NCBI RefSeq assembly: GCF_043555885.1
Contig: NZ_JBIGHX010000011.1
Coordinates: forward strand, 1 to 64,000
Direction of reading: 5' to 3'
Source of the DNA: Pelomonas lactea
GTDB lineage: Bacteria > Pseudomonadota > Gammaproteobacteria > Burkholderiales > Burkholderiaceae_C
DNA length: 64,000 nucleotides
Position numbers and translations under genes: made by a program. A model generated the notes under the pieces. It did no database searches, was not told where the DNA came from, and worked only from the letters and a program-made list of their open reading frames with translations. Shown here piece by piece: positions 21,546-31,543 of this stretch; position 1 is the stretch's first letter; every line of letters starts with the position of its first letter.

Positions 21546-22952
21546 CTAAGTGCCTGATTCACCGGGCCTTTTGCTGTCGCCGAAATCCGACAGCGCACTT
21601 TGGGGGTCATCGCGGAACAGCTGCGGGTCCAGCCCGTGCTTCTGCATCAGGCGGTAGAACTCGGTGCGGTTGCGGTCGGCCAGCCGCGCGGCCTCGGCGA
21701 CGTGGCCGGAGGTCAGCTTGAGCAGCCGGTTCAGGTAGTCGCGCTCGAAGCGCTGCTTGGCCTGCTGGTAGTTCAGCACCTCGGCCGACGGCATCTGCAG
21801 CGCCCGCTGCACCTGCGCCAGCGGCACCAGCGGCGCCGTCGCCAGCACGCAGACCTGCTCGACGACGTTGTAGAGCTGGCGCACGTTACCGGGCCATGGC
21901 GCCGTCACCAACGCCTCCAGCGCGTCGGGCGCAAAGCCCTTCACCCGCTTGTGGTGGCGCGCGGCCAGCGCGGCGAGGAAGTGCTGCGCCAGCAGCGCGA
22001 TATCCTCGCGGCGCTCGCCCAGCGCCGGCAGCGCCAGCCGCACGACGTTGAGCCGGTAGTACAGGTCGGGCCGGAACTGGCCCTCGGACATCGCCAGCTC
22101 CAGGTCGCGGTGCGTGGCCGACAGCACGCGCACATCCACCGCCACCGCGTCGTTGCTGCCCACCGGCCGCACGACGCGCTCCTGCAGCACGCGCAGCAGC
22201 TTCACCTGCAGCGCCAGCGGCATGTCGCCGATCTCGTCCAGGAATACCGTGCCGCCGTGCGCCGCCGGGATCAGCCCCTGGCGGTGGCCCTGCGCGCCGG
22301 TGAAGGCGCCCTTCACATGGCCGAACAGCTCGGACTCCAGCAGCGCCTCGGGAATGGCGCCGCAGTTCACCGCGATGAAGGGCTTGCCGGCCCGCGGGCT
22401 GGCGCGGTGCAGCGCGCGGGCCAGCAGCTCCTTGCCGGTGCCGCTGTCGCCGCTGATGAGCACGCTGGCGTCGGTGGCGGCCACCAGCCGCGCCTCGGCC
22501 AGCACCTCGGCCATGCGCGGGCTGCGGCTGATGATCTCGCGGCGCCAGTCGCCATCGCCGTCGAACGGCGCCGGGCCGGGCGCGTTGACGCGCAGCGCCT
22601 GCTGGATCCTGGCCAGCAGCTCCTTGGCGTCGTAGGGCTTGGTCAGGTAGGCATGGGCGCCACGCGTCGTCGCGTCCACCGCATCGGGGATGCTGCCGTG
22701 CGCCGTCAGCAGGATGACCGGCAGCGACGGGTGGCTGGCGCGCAGCTCGTCGAACAGCGCCAGGCCGTCCAGGCCCGGCAGGCGCACGTCGGTGATGACC
22801 AGCGACGGCAGCTTCACCGCCAGGTGCGCCAGCGCGGCCTCGGCGCTGGCCACGGCCTGCACCTGGTAGCCCGCGGCGGTGAGGCGCATCGTCATCAGGC
22901 GCAGCAGGTCGGCGTCGTCGTCGACGAGGAGGATGTCGGCGGGGGCGGTCAT
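21546..22952 (-). CDS. glrR: Sigma-54-dependent response regulator GlrR (QseF)
   Basis: 468-residue NtrC-type regulator. Receiver domain: acidic pocket D11-D13, phospho-acceptor D55, K105. AAA+ domain: Walker A GDSGTGKE at 168-175 and GAFTGA at 215-220, the loop that contacts sigma-54. The C-terminal Fis-type helix-turn-helix (NYQQAKQRFERDYLNRLLKL, then GHVAEAARLADRNRTEFYRL) is GlrR-like, as is the DPQLFR tail. It follows the QseG-like lipoprotein and kinase genes in the enterobacterial glrK-qseG-glrR order. A TGTC-N10-GACA site lies in its last codons. Confidence 0.93.
   Translation of the reverse strand: MTAPADILLVDDDADLLRLMTMRLTAAGYQVQAVASAEAALAHLAVKLPSLVITDVRLPGLDGLALFDELRASHPSLPVILLTAHGSIPDAVDATTRGAHAYLTKPYDAKELLARIQQALRVNAPGPAPFDGDGDWRREIISRSPRMAEVLAEARLVAATDASVLISGDSGTGKELLARALHRASPRAGKPFIAVNCGAIPEALLESELFGHVKGAFTGAQGHRQGLIPAAHGGTVFLDEIGDMPLALQVKLLRVLQERVVRPVGSNDAVAVDVRVLSATHRDLELAMSEGQFRPDLYYRLNVVRLALPALGERREDIALLAQHFLAALAARHHKRVKGFAPDALEALVTAPWPGNVRQLYNVVEQVCVLATAPLVPLAQVQRALQMPSAEVLNYQQAKQRFERDYLNRLLKLTSGHVAEAARLADRNRTEFYRLMQKHGLDPQLFRDDPQSALSDFGDSKRPGESGT
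21575..21592. promoter_or_regulatory. GlrR-type activator site 2, inside glrR 3' end
   Basis: TGTC-GCCGAAATCC-GACA, a second perfect TGTC-N10-GACA. It lies 65 bases from site 1, within the last codons of glrR and about 140 bases upstream of the sigma-54 promoter of the BON gene. Confidence 0.75.
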
Positions 22953-22962
22953 GCGGTACTCC

Positions 22963-23397
22963 TCAACGCTTGGCAGGCAGCGTCTGCTCGATGACCTTGA
23001 GCGCCTCAAGCTTCTCGTTCAACTGGTCATTGCGGCGCTGGCTGTCGCGCAGCTGCTGCGTCAGCTTGTCGACGCTGTCCTGCAGCCGGCGCTGCTCGGC
23101 CAGACGCAGCGACAGCTGCACGGCCAGCGGCTTCAGCGGCTCGGCCAGCGGGTCTGCGGAGGCGGCGACCGCCTCCACCTGCGCGGCGGCCTGCGCCAGC
23201 TCGGCGGTGCTGCGGCCCAGCGACAAGGCCTTGCGCAACTCCTCGCCCGTGGCGAGCACGCCCTGCAGCGCCTGCACCTCGGGCACGGGCGGCGGCTCCG
23301 GGCACACCGGCGCGGGCCGCGGCGGCTCGGGGGCCGGCGGGGGCGTCTGGCAGGCCGCCAGCAGCAACAGGAGGGCGATTTCAGACAGTCGTTTCAT
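22963..23397 (-). CDS. QseG-like lipoprotein
   Basis: 144-residue predicted lipoprotein with lipobox LLLLLAAC, then a proline-rich stretch (PPPAPEPPRPAPVCPEPPPV) and a long helical, coiled-coil-like part (LRLAEQRRLQDSVDKLTQQL). Its position between glrK and glrR matches QseG in E. coli, an outer-membrane lipoprotein that stimulates the kinase. Sequence similarity to QseG cannot be judged by eye, so the name rests on context. Its start lies 17 bases inside the kinase gene and it ends 10 bases before the glrR start. Confidence 0.8.
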   Translation of the reverse strand: MKRLSEIALLLLLAACQTPPPAPEPPRPAPVCPEPPPVPEVQALQGVLATGEELRKALSLGRSTAELAQAAAQVEAVAASADPLAEPLKPLAVQLSLRLAEQRRLQDSVDKLTQQLRDSQRRNDQLNEKLEALKVIEQTLPAKR

Positions 23398-24892
23398 GAG
23401 GCAGTTCAAGTCGGAAATGGGCGCCGCGTTCGCTGGGCAGCAGGCGGCAGCGGCCGCCGTGCGCCTGCGCGATCTCGCGCACGATGGACAGGCCGATGCC
23501 GCTGCCGCGGCGCGCGCCGGGTGCCTGGTGGCGGCCCTGGTAGAAGGGGTCGAAGATGTGCGCAGCGTCCTCGGCGGCAACGCCGGGGCCGGCGTCGATG
23601 CAGTCGATGGCCACGCGGCCACCGCCCTGCCCTAGCGCCAGCGTGATGGCCCCGCCCGGCGGGCTGAAGCGCACCGCATTGCCCAGCAGGTTGGCCAGCA
23701 CGATGCCCAGCTTCTCCTCGTCGGCCATCACCGTGCAGGGCTCGGCCTGCACGCGCAGCTGCAGGCCGCGCGCCTGCCACAGCAGCCGCTGGGCGTCGGC
23801 CGCGCGCTGCAGCAGCGCGTGCAGCGCGACCGGGCGGCGCTGCAGCTGCTGCGAACCGGAGGCCAGCGTCTGGTAGTGCAGCAGGTCTTCGATCTGGCGC
23901 TGCAGCGCGGCGCTGTTGTCGCCCAGGATGCGCACGATCTCGGCCTGGTCCGCCGTCAGCGGCCCGGCCACGCCGTCGCGCAGCAGCGCCGCGCCCTCGC
24001 GAATGGAGGCCATCGGCGTCTTGAGCTCGTGCGAGATGTGGCGCACGAAGCGGGTCTTGTCGGACTCCAGCGCCGCCAGCCGCTGGCGCAGCCACTCCAG
24101 CTGCTGCCCGAGCCGGCGCATGTCGGCCGGGCCGCGCACGGTCACGGGCTCGTCGAAGCGGTTGTCGCCCAGGCGCTCAATGGCCGCCTCGACATGCCTG
24201 AGGGGCCGCAGCAGCCAGCGCCCGAAGCCCAGGCCCAGCAGCACGGCCAACGCGATGGCCCCCAGCACCAGCCCGGTAATGAGCCGGCGCTGCTGCTCCA
24301 GCTCCGCCAGCACCGCGTCGCCACGGCGGTCCATGGCCTGCTGACCGCGCTCGGCCAGCAGCTCGTTGAGGCGGTGCAGCCGCGCGAACACGGGCGTCAG
24401 CCGCTTCAGCGCGGCCGGGCGGGCGCGGCCGGCGCCCTGCAGGGCCTCCCAGGCCGCATCGGCCTGCGCCTGCCACTCGGCGAACAGCGGTTGGTCGGTG
24501 GCATCGGGCATCAGCGCCGCAAGGGACGCCTGGGCGTCCCGCGCGCCCTGCGAGGCATCGCGAAAGCGCTCACGCAGGCTGGCGTCGTCCAGCACCAGGA
24601 ACTGCCGCGCGCTGCGCTCCATGGCCACCGTGCGTTCGGCCAGGCGCTGCACCTGGGCGGTCAGCGCCGCGGCGTCCTGCGAGGCCTGGCGGCCCTGCTG
24701 CGCCACATGTTCCAGCGCGAACATGGCCTGCGCCGCCGCACCGCCCAGCACGGCCGTGACGAGCAGGAAGGCGGCCAGCAGGCACTGGTGGAAGGACAGC
24801 CCGCGCAGCCGCGGCCGGGCCGGGTCGGTGAAAGACGGGGGCTCGGTGGGCGTGTCGGGCGCTAGCGCGGCATCCAGGGTGTAAGACGGCAT
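23381..24892 (-). CDS. glrK: Sensor histidine kinase GlrK (QseE)
   Basis: 503-residue membrane kinase. TM1 is at about 36-57 and TM2 at about 204-225, enclosing a mostly helical periplasmic domain of about 145 residues. HAMP follows, then the H-box RHISHELKTPMAS with phospho-acceptor H288, the N-box ANLLGNAVRFSP, and glycine boxes DAGPGV and GSGIGLSIV. The N-terminal cytoplasmic tail of about 30 residues is proline-rich. It is first in the glrK-qseG-glrR operon and divergent from ndh. Confidence 0.92.
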   Translation of the reverse strand: MPSYTLDAALAPDTPTEPPSFTDPARPRLRGLSFHQCLLAAFLLVTAVLGGAAAQAMFALEHVAQQGRQASQDAAALTAQVQRLAERTVAMERSARQFLVLDDASLRERFRDASQGARDAQASLAALMPDATDQPLFAEWQAQADAAWEALQGAGRARPAALKRLTPVFARLHRLNELLAERGQQAMDRRGDAVLAELEQQRRLITGLVLGAIALAVLLGLGFGRWLLRPLRHVEAAIERLGDNRFDEPVTVRGPADMRRLGQQLEWLRQRLAALESDKTRFVRHISHELKTPMASIREGAALLRDGVAGPLTADQAEIVRILGDNSAALQRQIEDLLHYQTLASGSQQLQRRPVALHALLQRAADAQRLLWQARGLQLRVQAEPCTVMADEEKLGIVLANLLGNAVRFSPPGGAITLALGQGGGRVAIDCIDAGPGVAAEDAAHIFDPFYQGRHQAPGARRGSGIGLSIVREIAQAHGGRCRLLPSERGAHFRLELPHETTV

Positions 24893-24948
24893 CGTGGGCG
24901 CCGCATGCTAGGCCGCGCGGCGGCGCCAGCCCACCCCAACATCGTCAG

Positions 24949-24970
24949 CGGTTGCATCACGATGCAACCG
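24949..24970. promoter_or_regulatory. Palindromic operator candidate between glrK and ndh
   Basis: Perfect 10-base inverted repeat, arm CGGTTGCATC, with spacer AC. It lies 57 bases from the glrK start and about 75 bases from the ndh start, in the shared divergent promoter region. I do not recognise the binding protein. Confidence 0.5.
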
Positions 24971-25044
24971 GCCTGCCACGATCCGAAAGCTGCACCATGC
25001 TGCACCGCACAAAATGAAGCAGAAGCCGGCGTAGGATGGGGTTC

Positions 25045-26409
25045 ATGCGTCCACAGATCCTGATCATCGGCTGCGGTTTCGGCGGCCTGGAGGCGGCCCG
25101 CGCCTTTTCCGGTTCACGCGGTGCCGATGTCGACATCACCGTCGTCGACAAGACCAACCACCACCTGTTCCAGCCGCTGCTGTACCAGGTGGCCACGGCG
25201 GGTCTGTCGGCGCCGTCCATCGCGGCCCCCATCCGGCACCTGTTCCGGCGCCAGCCCAACGTGACGACGCTGCTGGGCGAGGTTGTCGCCATCGACGCGC
25301 AGGCGCGCACCGCGACGCTGAAGGACGGCGCGCTGCTGCGCTGGGACCACCTCATCGTCGCCGCCGGCGCCACGCACAGCTATTTCGGCCGGGACGACTG
25401 GGCACCCTACGCGCCCGGGCTGAAGACGCTGGACGACGCGTTCGAGATCCGCCGCCGCGTGCTGATGGCGTTCGAGGCCGCCGAACTCGAGGACGACGCC
25501 GCGAAGCGTGCCGCGCTGCTGCAGTTCGTCGTCGTCGGCGGCGGGCCCACCGGCGTGGAGCTGGCCGGCACCTTCGCCGAAATCGCGCGGCACACGCTGC
25601 CGGGCGAGTTCCGCCGCATCGACCCGCGCCAGGCGCGCATCCTGCTCGTCGAGGGCGGCCCGCGTGTGCTGGCGGCCATGCCCGAAGCCCTGAGCGAGCG
25701 CGCCCGCGAGCAGCTGTCCGCGCTGGGCGTGGACGTGCGCCTGGGCGCGCGCGTGACCGGCATCGATGCCGACGGGCTGGACGTGACGACCGCTGCCGGC
25801 GCGGAGCGGCTGCACAGCCGCTGCGTCGTGTGGGCGGCCGGCGTGGCCGCGTCGCCGTTGGGCCGCGCGCTGGCCGAGGCCACCGGCTGCACGCTGGACC
25901 GCGCCGGCCGTGTCGTCGTGGAGCCCGACCTGAGCCTGCCAGGCCACCCGCGCATCCAGGTCATCGGCGACCTGGCCGCCGCGCAGAGCCACAAGCCGGG
26001 GCACCCGCCGCGGCCGGTGCCGGGCGTGTCACCCGGCGCGAAGCAGATGGGCCGCTGTGCCGCCGCCAACATCCGCCGCCAGCTGCGCGGCGAGGCCACG
26101 CAGGCCTTCCGCTATGCCGACTACGGCAACCTCGCCACCATCGGCCGCAACAGCGCCGTGGTGGACCTCGGCTCGCCGGCCGGGCCGCTGCGCTTCTCGG
26201 GCTATTTCGCGTGGCTGTTCTGGCTGTTCGCGCACGTGTACTTCCTGATCGGCTACCGCAACCGCTTCGTCGTGCTGCTGGACTGGGCCTGGGCCTACTG
26301 GACCTATGACCGCGGCGCGCGCGTCGTCGCCAACGCCGCGCTGCCGGCGCTCAGCGAGGCCAGCCCGGCGAGCGCTTCTCGGCCCGCCCCGCGTCCGCCG
26401 GCTGGCTGA
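25045..26409 (+). CDS. ndh: Type II NADH:quinone oxidoreductase
   Basis: Single-subunit, non-proton-pumping NADH dehydrogenase on the cytoplasmic face of the membrane. The protein (about 454 residues) has the FAD fold at the N terminus (ILIIGCGFGGLEAARAF), HHLFQPLLYQVATAGLS, the NADH fold VVVGGGPTGVELAGT, and AAQSHKPGHPPRPVPGVSPG. A C-terminal amphipathic helix includes FAWLFWLFAHVYFLIGYRNR for membrane binding. ATG 25045 is chosen because an AGGA lies 9 bases before it; ATG 25036 is in frame. Its 3' end overlaps the convergent gene at 26351-26644 by 59 bases. Confidence 0.94.
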   Translation: MRPQILIIGCGFGGLEAARAFSGSRGADVDITVVDKTNHHLFQPLLYQVATAGLSAPSIAAPIRHLFRRQPNVTTLLGEVVAIDAQARTATLKDGALLRWDHLIVAAGATHSYFGRDDWAPYAPGLKTLDDAFEIRRRVLMAFEAAELEDDAAKRAALLQFVVVGGGPTGVELAGTFAEIARHTLPGEFRRIDPRQARILLVEGGPRVLAAMPEALSERAREQLSALGVDVRLGARVTGIDADGLDVTTAAGAERLHSRCVVWAAGVAASPLGRALAEATGCTLDRAGRVVVEPDLSLPGHPRIQVIGDLAAAQSHKPGHPPRPVPGVSPGAKQMGRCAAANIRRQLRGEATQAFRYADYGNLATIGRNSAVVDLGSPAGPLRFSGYFAWLFWLFAHVYFLIGYRNRFVVLLDWAWAYWTYDRGARVVANAALPALSEASPASASRPAPRPPAG

Positions 26410-26644
26410 CCAGCAGCAGCGTCAGGCTGGCGCCCAGTGCGACGACGCCCCAGAAGATCAGGAAGCTGACGGTGTAGACCGCCTGTGCCGACAGCTCGAC
26501 GGGCACGGCGCCGAACCAGCGCAGCTCCAGCGGGTCCACCACCGAGAACACCAGCGCCTCCAGCACGCCGGCCGCCAAGAAGGACGACCAGGCCACCGCC
26601 ATCGCGAAGCGCGCGACGCGCGAGGGGCCGGGCGCGCCTGTCAC
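26351..26644 (-). CDS. Small membrane protein at the end of the cbb3 locus
   Basis: 97-residue protein of unknown function with two clear membrane segments (MAVAWSSFLAAGVLEALVFS and AVYTVSFLIFWGVVALGASL). It starts with GTG overlapping the ccoH stop by 4 bases (GTGA), so it is the last gene of the cco transcript. Similar small proteins follow fixH/ccoH in other Burkholderiales. No metal or haem motif is visible. Confidence 0.75.
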   Translation of the reverse strand: MTGAPGPSRVARFAMAVAWSSFLAAGVLEALVFSVVDPLELRWFGAVPVELSAQAVYTVSFLIFWGVVALGASLTLLLVSQPADAGRAEKRSPGWPR

Positions 26645-26907
26645 CGCGCGGCTCCCGGCGCGCCGGTGGCGGCGTGGTTGCGGCCCACCATCGCCGGCAC
26701 GTCACCGGCGCGGGCGCGCATGTCGGCGGGCTCGACGTCATCGGCGGCCTGCTGCGACTTGGCGCGCAGGTCCAGCGGCGGGTCGGGGTGGCGGATGGCC
26801 AGCGCCAGCGTGAAGAAGCTGGCGATGACGACGGCGATGGGACCGCCCGCCACCAGCCAGACCATGGGTTCCCGCCAGGCGGGTTGGGAAGGGGAAGCAG
26901 CAGGCAT
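26641..26907 (-). CDS. ccoH: CcoH/FixH family cbb3 oxidase assembly protein
   Basis: 88-residue single-span membrane protein (WLVAGGPIAVVIASFFTLAL) with a short periplasmic tail starting IRHPDPPLDLRAK. FixH/CcoH proteins are needed for assembly of cbb3 oxidase. The gene is shorter than rhizobial FixH (about 150 residues), as usual in this group. AGGAGAGATCG before ATG 26907 fixes the start. It lies 16 bases after ccoG. Confidence 0.8.
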   Translation of the reverse strand: MPAASPSQPAWREPMVWLVAGGPIAVVIASFFTLALAIRHPDPPLDLRAKSQQAADDVEPADMRARAGDVPAMVGRNHAATGAPGAAR

Positions 26908-26923
26908 CGATCTCTCCTGGGGT

Positions 26924-28354
<1,431 letters not shown>

Positions 28355-28357
28355 GGA

Positions 28358-29275
28358 TCAGGGCGTGGCAGCGACGTTCTGCGACTGCGACAGGCTCCAC
28401 ACATAGGTCGCCAGCACGCGGATCTGCTCGGCCGTGAGCCGCTCGCCGTGGGCCGGCATCACGTTGTGCTTGCCGTTGTTGACCATGGCCATGATGGCCT
28501 CCTCGCCCCAGCCGTGCAGCCAGATCTTGTCGCTGAGGTTGGGCGCGCCCAGCGCCGGGTTGCCCTTGCCGCCCATGCCGTGGCAGGCCGCACAGGCGGC
28601 GAACTTCGGTTTGCCCAGCTGCGCGTACAGCGGGTTGTGCGGGCTGCCCGACAGCGACAGCACGTAGTGGGCGACGTTGCGCACATCCTCGCTGCTGCCC
28701 ACGGCCGGCGCCATGACGGGCATGTTGCCCTCGCGGCCCTTGGTGATGGTCTCGGTGATGGTCTCGACGCTGCCGCCCCACAGCCAGTCACTGTCGGTCA
28801 GGTTGGGGAAGCCCTTGGAGCCCTTGGCGTCGGCGCCGTGGCACTGAGCGCAGTTGTTGGCGAACAGGCGCTCGCCGATGGCGTGGGCCTGCGGGTCCTT
28901 GGCCAGTTGCTCGGGCGCCATGTTCGCGAAGCCGGCGTAGACGGGCGCCATCGCAGCGCGCGTCTGGGCGACCTCGGCGGCATGCTCGTCCAGGCTGGTC
29001 CAGCCCAGCGTGCCCTTGGCGCTGCCCAGGCCAGGGTACAGCGCCAGATAGGCGCCGGCGAACACGATGGTCAGCACGAACAGGCCCATCCACCACAGCG
29101 GCAGCGGGTTGTTCAGTTCGCGCAGGTCCTCGTCCCAGACGTGGCCCGTGGTGTTGTCGGCGGCGGACGGCTGGCGGCGGCTGGCGATGATCAGCAGCAC
29201 GCCGCAGGCCAGCAGGCCCAGCACCGTGGCGGCCGCGACGAAGATCGACCAGCCGGAGCTGAAGAAGTCACTCAT
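28358..29275 (-). CDS. ccoP: Cbb3 cytochrome c oxidase diheme subunit
   Basis: 305-residue diheme c-type cytochrome that brings electrons into the oxidase. Two N-terminal membrane segments (SIFVAAATVLGLLACGVLLI; WWMGLFVLTIVFAGAYLALY) precede two cytochrome c domains with CAQCH at 142-146 and CAACH at 228-232. The axial methionines are likely in NMPVMAP and NVMPAHG. The start overlaps the ccoQ stop by 3 bases (ATGA). Confidence 0.96.
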   Translation of the reverse strand: MSDFFSSGWSIFVAAATVLGLLACGVLLIIASRRQPSAADNTTGHVWDEDLRELNNPLPLWWMGLFVLTIVFAGAYLALYPGLGSAKGTLGWTSLDEHAAEVAQTRAAMAPVYAGFANMAPEQLAKDPQAHAIGERLFANNCAQCHGADAKGSKGFPNLTDSDWLWGGSVETITETITKGREGNMPVMAPAVGSSEDVRNVAHYVLSLSGSPHNPLYAQLGKPKFAACAACHGMGGKGNPALGAPNLSDKIWLHGWGEEAIMAMVNNGKHNVMPAHGERLTAEQIRVLATYVWSLSQSQNVAATP

Positions 29276-29403
29276 TGCTCGCCTCCCTCAAAGGGCAGCG
29301 CGGCGGCGGCCTCGAAGCGGCCCCGCCAGGCCCAGACGACGATGCCCACGAAAACAGCCAGCGACACGACGGTCACGGCGATGCGGAGTTCGTTGATGCC
29401 CAT
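29272..29403 (-). CDS. ccoQ: Cbb3 oxidase small subunit CcoQ
   Basis: 43-residue single-span protein, MGINELRIAVTVVSLAVFVG and onward, with a positively charged RGRF after the membrane helix. CcoQ stabilises the CcoNOP complex. An AGGAG lies before ATG 29403. It starts 12 bases after ccoO and overlaps ccoP, the canonical position. Confidence 0.9.
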   Translation of the reverse strand: MGINELRIAVTVVSLAVFVGIVVWAWRGRFEAAAALPFEGGEQ

Positions 29404-29415
29404 GATGCGGGCTCC

Positions 29416-30039
29416 TTACTTGTTCGCGGTGCCAAGCACCTGCAGATAGGCGACCAGCGCGTCCAGCTCGGTCTTGCCGGTCACGTCCTGCGAGGACGCC
29501 TGGATGTCGGCGTCGGTGTAGGGCACGCCCAGCGTGCGCATGGCCTTCAGGCGCACGGGCATGCCGGCGGCGTCCACCGGGTTCTGCGCCAGCCACGGGT
29601 AGGCGGGCATGTTGGACTCGGGCACCACGTCACGCGGGTTGTTCAGGTGGATGCGGTGCCAGTCGTCGCTGTAGCGGCCGCCCACGCGGTGCAGGTCGGG
29701 GCCGGTGCGCTTGCTGCCCCACTGGAACGGGTGGTCGTAGACGAACTCGCCCGCGGTGGAGTACTTGCCGTAACGCAGCGTCTCGGCGGCAAGCGGCCGC
29801 ACCATCTGCGAGTGGCAGTTGTAGCAACCCTCGCGCAGGTAGACGTCGCGGCCAGCCAGCTGCAGCGCCGTGTAGGGCTTCAGGCCGGGGGCGGCCTGCG
29901 TGGTGGAGCGCTGGAAGAAAAGCGGCACGATCTCGACGATGCCGCCGACCAGCACGGTCAGCAGCACCAGCACGATCATCAGCAGGTTGCTGGTCTCGAT
30001 GCGCTGGTGGCCGCTCACGGCTTCGGGTTGGGTACTCAT
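29416..30039 (-). CDS. ccoO: Cbb3 cytochrome c oxidase monoheme subunit
   Basis: 207-residue membrane-anchored monoheme cytochrome c. It has an N-terminal span (SNLLMIVLVLLTVLVGGIVE) and haem motif CYNCH at 72-76, followed by SQMVRPL, the usual CcoO continuation. KRTGPDLHRVGGRYSDDWH is also characteristic. CcoO passes electrons between CcoP and the CcoN site. It lies 9 bases after ccoN. Confidence 0.97.
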   Translation of the reverse strand: MSTQPEAVSGHQRIETSNLLMIVLVLLTVLVGGIVEIVPLFFQRSTTQAAPGLKPYTALQLAGRDVYLREGCYNCHSQMVRPLAAETLRYGKYSTAGEFVYDHPFQWGSKRTGPDLHRVGGRYSDDWHRIHLNNPRDVVPESNMPAYPWLAQNPVDAAGMPVRLKAMRTLGVPYTDADIQASSQDVTGKTELDALVAYLQVLGTANK

Positions 30040-30048
30040 GTTCTCTCC

Positions 30049-31497
30049 TCAGGCGTGGGCCAGCGTGGGGGCGGGAATGCGCACGGGTGTGGCGCTGCCG
30101 GCCTGCACGGTCTTGATGACGTTCCAGGCCATGACCAGCATGCCGCCCAGGTACAGCAGGCCACCGGCCAGGCGGATCACGTAGAACGGCCAGGTCGCCT
30201 TGACGCTCTCGACGAAGGTGTAGACCAGCGTGCCGTCGGGGTTCACCGCGCGCCACATCAGACCCTGCATGACGCCGGCGATCCACATCGCGGCGATGTA
30301 GAGCACGATGCCCAGCGTCGCGATCCAGAAGTGCAGCTCGATGGCGCTCTTGGAGTACATCTGCGTGCGGCCGAACATGCGCGGGATGAGGTGGTACAGG
30401 CAGCCCATGGACACCAGCCCCACCCACCCCAGCGCCCCGCTGTGCACGTGACCCACCGTCCAGTCGGTGTAGTGCGACAGCGAGTTCACCGTCTTGATGG
30501 ACATCATGGGGCCCTCGAAGGTCGACATGCCGTAGAACGACAGCGACACGATGAGGAACTTCAGGATGGGGTCGTCACGCAGCTTGTGCCAGGCGCCCGA
30601 CAGCGTCATGACGCCGTTGATCATGCCGCCCCAGCTCGGCGCCAGCAGCACCAGGCTGAAGATCATGCCGATGCTCTGCGCCCAGTCGGGCAGCGCGGTG
30701 TAGTGCAGGTGGTGCGGGCCCGCCCACATGTAGGTGAAGATCAGCGCCCAGAAGTGGACGATGGACAGGCGGTAGCTGTAGACCGGGCGCTCGGCCTGCT
30801 TGGGGATGTAGTAGTACATCATCCCGAGGAAGCCAGCCGTGAGGAAGAAGCCCACGGCGTTATGGCCGTACCACCACTGCACCATCGCGTCCTGCACGCC
30901 GGCGTAGGCGGAGTAGCTCTTCAGCGCGCCCACCGGGATCTCGGCGCTGTTGACGATGTGCAGCAGCGCGACCGCGATGATGAACGCGCCGAAGAACCAG
31001 TTGGCCACGTAGATGTGCCGGATCTTGCGCGTGCCCACCGTGCCGAAGAACACGATGGCGTAGGCCACCCAGACCACGGCGATCAGGATGTCGATGGGCC
31101 ATTCCAGTTCGGCGTATTCCTTGCCGGTCGTGTAGCCCAGCGGCAGCGTGATGGCCGCGGCGAGGATGACCAGTTGCCAGCCCCAGAACGTGAACCAGCC
31201 CAGCTTGGGCAGGAACAGCTTGGTCTGCCCCGTGCGCTGCACGACGTGGTAGCTCGTGGCGAACAGCGTGCAGCCGCCGAACGCGAAGATGACCGCGTTG
31301 GTGTGCAGCGGCCGCAGGCGGCCGTAGCTCAGCCACGGGATGCCCAGGTTCAGTTCGGGCCAGGCCAGCTGGGCGGCGATCACCACCCCCACCAGCATGC
31401 CCACCACGCCCCAGAGAACGGCGGCCAGCGCAAACGCGCGTACCGGCCCGTCCTCGTAGTTCACCCCTGGTGTTGCCAGGGTCTTCTCGTTCGCCAT
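30049..31497 (-). CDS. ccoN: Cbb3 cytochrome c oxidase catalytic subunit
   Basis: 482-residue haem-copper oxidase subunit I of the high-affinity C family, with about twelve membrane helices. It reduces oxygen at the haem b3-CuB centre while pumping protons. Seen: the haem-ligand helix RPLHTNAVIFAFGGC, the CuB region WWYGHNAVGFFLTAGF, the tyrosine-bearing YRLSIVHFWALIFTYMWAGP, and DWTVGHVHSGALGWVG. ATG 31497 is preceded by AGGAG. A FNR-like box lies 56 bases upstream, inside the 3' end of ccoS. Confidence 0.97.
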   Translation of the reverse strand: MANEKTLATPGVNYEDGPVRAFALAAVLWGVVGMLVGVVIAAQLAWPELNLGIPWLSYGRLRPLHTNAVIFAFGGCTLFATSYHVVQRTGQTKLFLPKLGWFTFWGWQLVILAAAITLPLGYTTGKEYAELEWPIDILIAVVWVAYAIVFFGTVGTRKIRHIYVANWFFGAFIIAVALLHIVNSAEIPVGALKSYSAYAGVQDAMVQWWYGHNAVGFFLTAGFLGMMYYYIPKQAERPVYSYRLSIVHFWALIFTYMWAGPHHLHYTALPDWAQSIGMIFSLVLLAPSWGGMINGVMTLSGAWHKLRDDPILKFLIVSLSFYGMSTFEGPMMSIKTVNSLSHYTDWTVGHVHSGALGWVGLVSMGCLYHLIPRMFGRTQMYSKSAIELHFWIATLGIVLYIAAMWIAGVMQGLMWRAVNPDGTLVYTFVESVKATWPFYVIRLAGGLLYLGGMLVMAWNVIKTVQAGSATPVRIPAPTLAHA

Positions 31498-31543
31498 CGC
31501 GACTCCTTCAGTCTGATGCAAACGATTCTTCGTGGGGAGGGCC

